Under the pieces are notes generated by a model that was given only the letters and a program-made list of their open reading frames with translations, was not told the origin of the DNA and searched no databases. The translations under genes and the position numbers were made by a program. Source: Nitrospirota bacterium (lineage in GTDB: Bacteria; Nitrospirota; Thermodesulfovibrionia; Thermodesulfovibrionales; JdFR-85). Taken from it: a stretch of 5,723 bases of DNA. The stretch is from assembly GCA_013152195.1 (NCBI GenBank), contig JAADGU010000001.1, forward strand, positions 1-5,723, read 5' to 3'. Numbering within the stretch: the first letter of the stretch is position 1; every line of letters begins with the position of its first letter. Below are positions 1-5,658 of this stretch, piece by piece.

Positions 1-2030
1 GAGGTTATGAATTTCATGGAATCCGAAAATATAGCCCGCTCAATACGATGGAATCTCTTATTCAGGATGAGTTTTCTGCGGTCCGGGAATGACTCGCTTA
101 TCACGCTTCTGTTTTTATCAATCTCTTCAGATTTCAGCAGACTGATTCCCTGAATATCTCCGGGTATTGCATACCCCAATACATCCAGGACGGTCGGCAT
201 AAGATCAACACCGCTGACATATTTATCAATTACTGTTCTCCGGTTGCTGTGCGGGTATTTAATAATAAGCGGGACGTGAACCTGTTCCTGATACACCGAG
301 GTTCCGTGCTCTATCTGTTTTCGTTCCCCGAAGGCCTCACCATGGTCCGAGGTGACAATAATAAGCGTGTTATCATACAGGCCGGCTTTTTTCAGCCGTG
401 CAATCAGTTGACCAATATGGAAATCTTCGTACGCAATTCCGCCGTCGTATTGAGACACTATATGCTGCTGCTCTTTAACGGTTATGTCTCTCTCGAGTTT
501 CGACACCTGATGCTCCAGATCACGAAATTGTGCCAGTGTGAACGTTTCATCCTTGCCCGGAAAGAGTCTGTCATATGGTGCCGGCGGGGCATATTCTGCA
601 TGGGCATCCATGTAATTTATGAACATGAAAAACCTGTCATCCTTTTCCTTTGCCTTATCCATGAGTGAAAAGACAACCTTGTTAATTCCATCAGCGCGGA
701 TATAGGCGTTATCGCGATCTGGTGCTGGTATGCTCCAGGCTATGAAGTCATGGATGGTCTGCCTGAGATAGAATGGACGTACTTTACCAACAAGATTTCC
801 CAGGAATATCACAGGCGACCGGTAGTCATAATAATTAAATCCCTGATTCAAATTATAATAATAATGGAGATACCCGGGGTTTGCAACAACGGCCATTGTT
901 GAGTAGCCTTTTTCAGCAAGAATCTCAGCAAGTGTATTGAATTTATCAGCCAGGGGCTTCGGAGTTCGGGGCCAGTTGGCAAACCCGTCTGCTATATCAT
1001 CGTCCGAAGGTGTATTAAAGATGTGATGCGCACCGTGGCTTGTTGGGTATAGCCCTGTAAAGATGGATGCGTGGGAAGGCAATGTTATATCAGATGTGGA
1101 TATTGCATTGCTGTAGAGAGAAGACACTTCCGCCAGCCTCTTGAGGTTGGGCGTGGTGTCCCTTTCATACCCATACACTGACAGATGGTCTGCCCTGACA
1201 GTATCCATGGTGATCAATATGACATTGGGTTTGTCTGATCCCTGTAGTGACAGTGCCGAGTCATTGACTGTTTGCATGGGAGTCTGCTTCAGGAGCAGAC
1301 CTGTGCCGAAAACCAGGATATACACTGGGACAACGAAGGCAAGAGATCTGAAAGGAGAAGCACCTGTGGCTTCTGCGGATTTGTTGGTCCCTCGCTTATC
1401 TTTAAGCTTATAAAATAGAAAAGAAATCAGAAATATGGCAGCTGGGTAAAGCAGGGCAGAAACCGATTTAACAATTATTGACCAGCTGCTAAAAGGCTCG
1501 TAGACTATCCATGGCGGTATCCCCAACAGTATGAAGGCGACAGTCCATGGATTAGTAAGAAAACGCAATCTTTTCCGCCAAAGGGGATGTCCGGCGCTTA
1601 ACAACAGAGCTGGCAGCAACAGGAGGGAGACGCCCAAAGAAGGTAAGAGCGGACGGAGTTGGTAATTGTTGGACAACCAGATATAACAGATGTTTGCATT
1701 AAAAGCGAGAACAACAGTAAGTGTTGTGAGTGGAGGTAACATTGAGGTATCTGTCTTATCCGAAAAGAGGTTTGCCTTGGCTGCTGCATAAAGGCACAGA
1801 CCTAATAACCCTCCAAGAATCAAACCAGTAACCGGATAAATTGTAAATAACAAAACCGTAAATGCAGGGTGAACAGGCATATAGGCGTGGGACGGATGCA
1901 TGAGCCACGGGAGTATGGCTGTAAAGAAATATTCAACCGTTGCATAAACAATCCAGGGTGTTACCCCGCATATTGCGCCGACATACAGACTTTCGCGGAC
2001 ATTTTGCAATCCTTTGGTTTTTGTATGCAT
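1..2030 (-). CDS. Membrane-anchored sulfatase-fold enzyme with a Thr nucleophile (3' end outside the window)
   Basis: An uninterrupted frame of 676 codons runs from ATG (2028-2030) off the left edge. About seven hydrophobic helices (roughly 17-43, 54-84, 100-120, 128-147, 161-178, 184-207, 229-248) precede the catalytic domain. Basic loops (WRKRLR at 151-156, YKLKDKR at 207-213) predict the N-terminus inside and the catalytic domain in the periplasm. The sulfatase/alkaline-phosphatase core is clear: 'VILITMDTVRADHLSVYGY' (270-288, metal Asp276), 'TLPSHASIFTGLYPTSHG' (316-333), 'MDAHAEYAPPAPY' (474-486), 'SDHGEAFGE' (561-569, Asp562/His563) and 'EHGTSVYQEQVHVPLIIK' (574-591). The CxPSR signature of formylglycine sulfatases is replaced by T-L-P-S-H, so Thr316 is the likely nucleophile. 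This points to a phosphate-ester hydrolase or a phospho-group transferase of the LtaS/EptA kind rather than a classical sulfatase. 'GVDLMPTVLDVLG' (607-619) marks the usual C-terminal part; the end is not visible. Confidence 0.9.
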   Translation of the reverse strand, partial: MHTKTKGLQNVRESLYVGAICGVTPWIVYATVEYFFTAILPWLMHPSHAYMPVHPAFTVLLFTIYPVTGLILGGLLGLCLYAAAKANLFSDKTDTSMLPPLTTLTVVLAFNANICYIWLSNNYQLRPLLPSLGVSLLLLPALLLSAGHPLWRKRLRFLTNPWTVAFILLGIPPWIVYEPFSSWSIIVKSVSALLYPAAIFLISFLFYKLKDKRGTNKSAEATGASPFRSLAFVVPVYILVFGTGLLLKQTPMQTVNDSALSLQGSDKPNVILITMDTVRADHLSVYGYERDTTPNLKRLAEVSSLYSNAISTSDITLPSHASIFTGLYPTSHGAHHIFNTPSDDDIADGFANWPRTPKPLADKFNTLAEILAEKGYSTMAVVANPGYLHYYYNLNQGFNYYDYRSPVIFLGNLVGKVRPFYLRQTIHDFIAWSIPAPDRDNAYIRADGINKVVFSLMDKAKEKDDRFFMFINYMDAHAEYAPPAPYDRLFPGKDETFTLAQFRDLEHQVSKLERDITVKEQQHIVSQYDGGIAYEDFHIGQLIARLKKAGLYDNTLIIVTSDHGEAFGERKQIEHGTSVYQEQVHVPLIIKYPHSNRRTVIDKYVSGVDLMPTVLDVLGYAIPGDIQGISLLKSEEIDKNRSVISESFPDRRKLILNKRFHRIERAIFSDSMKFIT

Positions 2031-2035
2031 AGTTA

Positions 2036-2647
2036 TTAGCTCTCCCTTTGGCGGTAAAGTCTGGGGTCAATTACTGCCTCTGCTTTTCCGGTATCCAGGA
2101 TACCGTCCAGAAAATTGTTGATCCTTTTGATATAAGGCTGTGGATTTTTAAGAATTTCGTTGAAGTTTACATCAATTCGTTTGATGTTGGGACGGCCGCT
2201 GATCCATGAGTCAACGCGCTGGAGGTGTTTTAAGTAAAGCCCGGCCATTTCTTCATCCCTTGTGTCGTCTGCATCCTCCTGACGACGGATGAGCATCTTC
2301 TTCTGGGAAGCCAGTATCTCAGGCATGGCCCGATGCATGAATATAACGCGGTAAGTATAGGTTGGAGGCAGATATGTCAGCAGGGCCGAGATTACCTTGA
2401 CCGCTTTTCCCTGAGCCTCGGACAGCCACGCGATATCGCCTTGATCAAGTTTTTTTACACGTTCAAACTCATAATAGCCCTTGGGATTGTCATCATCCGC
2501 TGTTCTTAATTTATCAGTGAGCGGGGGCAGTCCGCCGGCTTCCAGCATCTTCATCATCATTGATGTGCCGGAACGGGGCAACCCGGAAACAATTGTAATG
2601 TTCTGGGGCTTCTTTTTACTTAATATTTGAATTAAACGTTTTATCAA
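2036..2647 (-). CDS. PAPS-type sulfotransferase (203 aa, TTG start)
   Basis: The protein carries the two nucleotide-binding motifs of the sulfotransferase fold. The P-loop-like 5'-phosphosulfate loop is 'VSGLPRSGTSMMMKML' (20-35), following a beta strand (ITIV). The 3'-phosphate motif is 'YRVIFMHRAMPEILASQ', with Arg106 and Ser114 at the usual eight-residue spacing. The family transfers sulfate from 3'-phosphoadenylylsulfate to a hydroxyl or amine of an acceptor. There is no signal peptide or membrane segment, so it is cytosolic. At 203 residues it is short compared with typical sulfotransferases (250-350); the acceptor-binding part between the motifs is compact, including the 'DDDNPKGYYEFE' stretch at 51-62. 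It follows the membrane-protein gene by 14 bases and ends five bases before the sulfatase-like gene. The acceptor is unknown; the operon suggests an envelope lipid or glycan. Confidence 0.88.
   Translation of the reverse strand: MIKRLIQILSKKKPQNITIVSGLPRSGTSMMMKMLEAGGLPPLTDKLRTADDDNPKGYYEFERVKKLDQGDIAWLSEAQGKAVKVISALLTYLPPTYTYRVIFMHRAMPEILASQKKMLIRRQEDADDTRDEEMAGLYLKHLQRVDSWISGRPNIKRIDVNFNEILKNPQPYIKRINNFLDGILDTGKAEAVIDPRLYRQRES
2040..2048 (-). promoter_or_regulatory. Ribosome binding site of the membrane-anchored sulfatase-like gene
   Basis: AAGGGAGAG on the minus strand lies nine bases before the ATG at 2030, within the last codons of the sulfotransferase gene, and supports that ATG as the start. 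Confidence 0.65.
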
Positions 2648-2657
2648 AATGCGTTAA

Positions 2658-2663
2658 CTCCCT
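2658..2663 (-). promoter_or_regulatory. Ribosome binding site supporting a TTG start for the sulfotransferase
   Basis: AGGGAG on the minus strand overlaps the stop (TAG) of the membrane-protein gene and lies ten bases before the TTG at 2647. An in-frame TAA three codons upstream of that TTG rules out a more distant start, and no ATG or GTG is available nearby. The only alternative is the rarer ATT one codon upstream. Confidence 0.6.
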
Positions 2664-3492
2664 AAACCGAAACCCTGAAGGGTTTTAATAACAGAAATCC
2701 GAACACGAGAGAGAGAATAAAGAAGAGCACAAGCCAGTGAGTCTTCCAACCGAACAGTGCAACACTCCCATGGGGATATATAACCTCAAAATACTCCACT
2801 CCAGACGCTCCTGTCAATGAAGGTTCGCCGGGATAAAGAAAGGAGTTTATCAATCCTCCTTCAAGCACTTTTGGTGAGATTCTGGTGAGCTTTTCACCAA
2901 CCACGACTCTTTTTTTGATTTCCTTGTCAGGCAGCCGGAATTTCAAGTCATACTCCCCATTTTTTTCCGCCCTGATTCTCCAGTATATTTCCTCTCCTCC
3001 GTTAACCCGCAGGGGAGGAGTCTCTATCTTCAGGCCTTCAGGTGATATCAAAACTCCACTGCCGCCATTTCCGGTCAACTTGTCCGCGTTGTCAAGCTTT
3101 ACCTTAACGATAGCAGTCTCACCCGGGGCAAGGGGTCTGTATTCATATCGAAGACCGGTCTGTATGATTATTACCGCTACAGGAAGCATAACAAATATTA
3201 ATGGTTTCAGCATATGTTTCAGGTATATCATGTTGTACTTCAACATATTCTTCTGGGCCGATAGTACTGTCCTTATATCGTCTTTAAACAACCTTACTTC
3301 CAGAAGATGTCCCATGATCCTGCCTTTTGTTTTCCTGATCGCTTCCTGATCCGAGGTGTATTTGAAGATTGGAAGCATGATTACCGTCGTCAGGAAAGAG
3401 ACGGCGCACAACCCGTATATCGGGTCTATCGAACTGAATGGAGAGAAAAACAGATCGAAGATAGAATTAATGATGTGATTAATTGAGTTCAT
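2662..3492 (-). CDS. Three-helix membrane protein with YidC/Oxa1/EMC3-like layout and a periplasmic domain
   Basis: The 276-residue product has an N-terminal amphipathic segment (1-20), TM1 at about 25-43, a basic helical, possibly coiled-coil region (45-95: SDQEAIRKTKGRIMGH, EVRLFKDD), TM2 at 96-112, a soluble beta-rich domain (113-250) and TM3 at 252-269 with a short basic tail (KPFRVSV). The positive-inside rule puts the helical hairpin and tail in the cytosol and residues 113-250 in the periplasm. TM1, cytosolic hairpin, then further TM helices is the core arrangement of the Oxa1 superfamily (YidC, EMC3, TMCO1, archaeal DUF106), which inserts membrane proteins. 'FKYTSDQEAIR', 'LEVRLFKDD' and 'GWKTHWLVLFFILSLVFGF' match my memory of a conserved uncharacterised family. 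The ATG lies six bases after the preceding stop with no clear SD, suggesting translational coupling. Membrane protein: certain; insertase relationship: hypothesis. Confidence 0.82.
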   Translation of the reverse strand: MNSINHIINSIFDLFFSPFSSIDPIYGLCAVSFLTTVIMLPIFKYTSDQEAIRKTKGRIMGHLLEVRLFKDDIRTVLSAQKNMLKYNMIYLKHMLKPLIFVMLPVAVIIIQTGLRYEYRPLAPGETAIVKVKLDNADKLTGNGGSGVLISPEGLKIETPPLRVNGGEEIYWRIRAEKNGEYDLKFRLPDKEIKKRVVVGEKLTRISPKVLEGGLINSFLYPGEPSLTGASGVEYFEVIYPHGSVALFGWKTHWLVLFFILSLVFGFLLLKPFRVSV

Positions 3493-3498
3493 AATTTT

Positions 3499-3690
3499 TT
3501 ACGAGAGATAACCCAATCCCTGAAGTCTTTTTTTAACCTTGTCTTCGGAGAGGGATTCATCCTGCCTTGAAATCTCTTTCTCTATAAGGTGGCTTACAAA
3601 CTCCTCAACAGATGAATACCCCGACTTTGCAGCGTAGTCCGTTGCCCTGGTCAATAGTTCCTTATCAATTTTAATCTTTGAACCAAACAT
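3499..3690 (-). CDS. Small ribbon-helix-helix-like protein (63 aa)
   Basis: The product begins MFGSKIKIDKELLTRA. It has a short strand with alternating polar residues (SKIKID, 4-9), helix 1 (KELLTRATDYAAKSG, 10-24), a turn at GYSS and helix 2 (VEEFVSHLIEKEI, 28-40). This is the strand-helix-helix pattern of Arc/CopG/MetJ-type dimeric DNA-binding proteins, in which the paired strands contact DNA. A charged, probably helical tail (41-63) ends in 'KVKKRLQGLGYLS'. It starts four bases after the phosphodiesterase stop and ends six bases before the membrane-protein gene, so it is part of the operon. It could be an operon autoregulator, but no operator is visible within the window. Equally, the tail could mediate binding to a partner, as similar 'L..LGY' endings occur, from memory, in sulfatase-family proteins. 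The gene is confident; the function is inference. Confidence 0.8.
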   Translation of the reverse strand: MFGSKIKIDKELLTRATDYAAKSGYSSVEEFVSHLIEKEISRQDESLSEDKVKKRLQGLGYLS

Positions 3691-3694
3691 AGTT

Positions 3695-4057
3695 TCACCT
3701 CTCTTCCTGGAAAATCGGTTTTCCAACCATACTTTTCTCTTTTTTAATGCCGAACTCTTTCAGAATAGTCGGCGCAATATCATACAGAGCCGGATGCTCT
3801 CTTTTAATCTTTCTGTTTGATAGAACAACGCCCGGAACCAGTTTGTAATCCCATAAATGGGTTCCGCTCCATTTTTTCATATTGTCTCCGAAAAGTCCTT
3901 CGGGAACCTTACCCAGCGCAGTCTCCCATGAGGCACGGTAGCCCCTGTTGTAACCTATAAGGAGATCAGGTGCGTCTTCGACATATTTGCCGGAATATAG
4001 TTCTTCGCGTTTATAGACTTTATTAATGACTCTATCACCGGTGGAAGGGTCAATCAC
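3695..4057 (-). CDS. C-terminal part of the frameshifted type I phosphodiesterase
   Basis: This 120-residue frame is the remainder of the phosphodiesterase. It contains 'DPSTGDRVINKVYKREELY', then 'APDLLIGYNRGYRASWETAL', then 'KKWSGTHLWD' with His67 (about residue 601 of the reconstructed protein), which corresponds to the C-terminal metal-ligand His of the superfamily. It closes with 'VPGVVLSNR', 'LYDIAPTILKEFGI' and 'MVGKPIF'. The only apparent start is a GTG (4055-4057) overlapping the TGA of the N-terminal part as GTGA. No SD site precedes it, and that GTG reads as an ordinary Val within the continuous helix, so it is more likely an internal codon than a true start. On its own the fragment could not be catalytic. 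The intact-looking coding sequence on both sides of the break argues for a very recent mutation or a sequence error rather than an old pseudogene. Confidence 0.88.
   Translation of the reverse strand: MIDPSTGDRVINKVYKREELYSGKYVEDAPDLLIGYNRGYRASWETALGKVPEGLFGDNMKKWSGTHLWDYKLVPGVVLSNRKIKREHPALYDIAPTILKEFGIKKEKSMVGKPIFQEER
3696..3703 (-). promoter_or_regulatory. Ribosome binding site that fixes the start of the small RHH-like gene
   Basis: GAGAGGTG on the minus strand lies five bases before the ATG at 3690 and overlaps the TGA of the phosphodiesterase. It favours the start at 3690 over an in-frame ATG 36 bases further upstream (3726), which lies inside the phosphodiesterase and would add twelve unconserved-looking residues. 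Confidence 0.75.
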
Positions 4058-5658
4058 AGCTTCGAGTTTTCTGATAAGCTCATCAAGAAGTTCCTCTTTC
4101 TCCCTCCCCCGTCCGATACAATACCAATGCCCTCTCTGCCCCTGAGATTTATATAAATTCCATTAAAGCCGAGGGCATATGCCCTGGTCTGTTTGAAATC
4201 CACATTCTCGAAAAAGGCGCCGCTGCTATTTAGCTTTTTGTCGGCAAAATTGATATATCCATTCTCCTTCAGCCAGGTGTTCAGATGGAAGTATCTGCGA
4301 AAAGAACCGAATCCGTGGTCTGAAAGGACGATAAGCGTGGTATTGTCATCGATCTTTTTTACCGCATTTTCAAGAATGGCATCCATGGCTTTATATGTGT
4401 TTTTGATGGTATCTGAGTATTCCGCCGCCTCTTTCGGATTGTAGGCGGGATGTTTTTTGTCAATATTGCGCCAAAACATATGCTGGACAGGGTCGGTCGT
4501 GGGGAAATAGACAAACAGGAGCCCTGAATCGAATCGCTTCAACTCCATATCGAGCATCCTGATCCTTTCGTTCTTTATGAACTCCGATAATTCCAGAAAG
4601 TCGTCGTTATGCAGAAAATCCTGATCCAGTGCCTTTGTATCTTCAGGCATCCCCTGGGTATAGAAATATCCGATCTCTTCAGCCACCTGAGCTGAATAGT
4701 CAGCAGGTGTGCTTATCGGAGTGGAGGCATTAAAGGGGTCGATATTGATGGGAGAGACGTACAGCTCAAAATCAGGCCTGACTTTCATCAGGTAGAATCG
4801 GCAGATTCCGGTTAAAGACTGGAGGGGCGCAAACTTGAATTCCACCTTCGCCCAGTCACTCCATTCCCCTTCTTTCAGAAGTATCTCGTTATTATCCACC
4901 TGGATCAGTGCTACCGGGTTTTCAGGGTCTATGGTTATCTCCAGTTCAATGCCTGTTTCGGCATTATCAGCCCTGAAGGGATTGTGTGGGCCTGTCAGTT
5001 TTGTTTTAACGGAATTATTTGTAAAGTCTATATTTACTGCTTTGCCGCTTGTGACTTCTGCCTTGTCGTCAATCTTCCTGGTGGTAAAGAAGGTGAAAGT
5101 CCCATATGTTCCCAGTATATCCGGTGTTCCCATGCCGGAGAGGGTCTTTGCCCCGGTTTTATTGGGCGGAAAGTTTGCCGGAATCTTTACAACTGTTGCT
5201 GGGATGTTGTTGTCGTCAAGAATTTCCCAAAAAGCCTTTCCTTTTCTAAGGAGGAGTGTTTCAGCCTTTGAAAAAGGAATTATCCAGTCACCTAATTTGA
5301 GTGTGCTCTCGCCCCCGGTTGTTTTGGATGTTGAAAGGTACGGCAGGTAATTCTTCGGGTCTCTGGCGATGAAGTCGAAAATACCATGCCCTCCGGGATT
5401 CATGCCTGTAATAAGGTTCGACCATGCCACAGGGCTCTGCGGCGGCATGGATGTGGTAAGAGGCTTGAAATCACCTTCGTTGGCGAGGCGCTTAAAATTG
5501 GGCATCAGGCCTTCTTCCATATATTTTTCCAGCAGGACAGGGTCCATACCGTCAAACCCGAGTATCAGTACCTTTTTTGAATCCTGTTCCGCTCCGGCCG
5601 TTGCAGTGAAAGAAACTGCAACAATAAAGAAAACGATCAGCAAAATAAATCGTCTCAT
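4054..5658 (-). CDS. Secreted type I phosphodiesterase / alkaline-phosphatase-like enzyme, N-terminal part of a frameshifted gene
   Basis: The 534-residue product starts with a signal peptide (basic MRR, hydrophobic 4-20, likely cleavage after AGA at 23), so the enzyme acts outside the cytoplasmic membrane. The alkaline-phosphatase superfamily core follows: first metal Asp36 in 'LILGFDGMDP'; probable nucleophile Ser75 in 'MPPQSPVAWSNLITG'; 'GGHGIFDF' at 89-96; Asp389 and His393 in 'TTDPVQHMFW'; Asp447 and His448 in 'LSDHGFGSF'. Residues 190-310 form an insert rich in beta strand. Family similarity ends near residue 518; the last 16 residues (GRKRNF...) are out of frame before a TGA. The missing C-terminus, including the last metal-ligand His, continues in the adjacent reading frame. 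Reconstructed length is about 654 residues, normal for this group. The family hydrolyses or transfers phosphate mono/diesters; the substrate is unknown. The fold and the frame break are clear; the biochemical role is not. Confidence 0.9.
   Translation of the reverse strand: MRRFILLIVFFIVAVSFTATAGAEQDSKKVLILGFDGMDPVLLEKYMEEGLMPNFKRLANEGDFKPLTTSMPPQSPVAWSNLITGMNPGGHGIFDFIARDPKNYLPYLSTSKTTGGESTLKLGDWIIPFSKAETLLLRKGKAFWEILDDNNIPATVVKIPANFPPNKTGAKTLSGMGTPDILGTYGTFTFFTTRKIDDKAEVTSGKAVNIDFTNNSVKTKLTGPHNPFRADNAETGIELEITIDPENPVALIQVDNNEILLKEGEWSDWAKVEFKFAPLQSLTGICRFYLMKVRPDFELYVSPINIDPFNASTPISTPADYSAQVAEEIGYFYTQGMPEDTKALDQDFLHNDDFLELSEFIKNERIRMLDMELKRFDSGLLFVYFPTTDPVQHMFWRNIDKKHPAYNPKEAAEYSDTIKNTYKAMDAILENAVKKIDDNTTLIVLSDHGFGSFRRYFHLNTWLKENGYINFADKKLNSSGAFFENVDFKQTRAYALGFNGIYINLRGREGIGIVSDGGGRKRNFLMSLSENSKL
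4095..4112 (-). other. Frame break (-1) at or near a G5 run inside the phosphodiesterase gene
   Basis: On the minus strand the codons run GAC GGG GGA GGG AGA AAG AGG. If one more G is placed in the five-G run (4106-4110 on the plus strand are CCCCC), the reading becomes D-G-G-R-E-K-E-E-L-L-D-E-L-I-R-K-L-E-A-V and joins directly to IDPSTGDRVINKVY of the next frame, giving the continuous amphipathic helix expected here. The simplest explanations are a one-base deletion in a homopolymer, either real or a sequencing/assembly error. A ribosomal -1 slip at the 0-frame AAG (A-AAG) or the G run would give nearly the same product, but no canonical X XXY YYZ heptamer is present: C GGG GGA fails at its first base. 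Confidence 0.85.

Noticed and set aside
249..668. Plus-strand open frame of 139 codons
   Set aside because: It is antisense to the catalytic domain of the sulfatase-like enzyme, including its SDHGE motif. It has no supporting motif or RBS.
1141..1413. Plus-strand open frame of 90 codons
   Set aside because: It is antisense to the junction between the last membrane helix and the first metal-binding motif of the sulfatase-like enzyme; no independent evidence.
1598..1789. Minus-strand 63-codon frame inside the sulfatase-like gene
   Set aside because: It is an out-of-frame shadow of the TM2-TM4 region; the correct frame is continuous through it and gives sensible membrane helices.
1..2030. Classical formylglycine sulfatase
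   Set aside because: The Cys (or Ser) of the C/SxPSR signature is absent and replaced by Thr in T-L-P-S-H, and no maturase gene is visible.
2885..3349. Plus-strand open frame of 154 codons
   Set aside because: It is antisense to the insertase-like membrane protein, whose hydrophobic and soluble segments make biological sense. The plus-strand translation shows no family motif.
3691..3726. Upstream ATG start (3726) for the RHH-like gene giving 75 residues
   Set aside because: It overlaps the phosphodiesterase coding region by 32 bases. The ATG at 3690 has a GAGAGGTG site five bases away and leaves the RHH strand directly after the start, as usual in this fold.
4103..4112. Canonical -1 programmed frameshift heptamer at C GGG GGA
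   Set aside because: The first base does not allow re-pairing in the -1 frame and I see no obvious strong downstream hairpin. Homopolymer deletion is simpler, so recoding is kept only as an alternative.
4835..5350. Plus-strand open frame of 171 codons
   Set aside because: It lies fully antisense to the well-supported phosphodiesterase, has no convincing SD site and no recognisable domain, and its Ser/Leu/Val-rich composition is typical of an antisense shadow.
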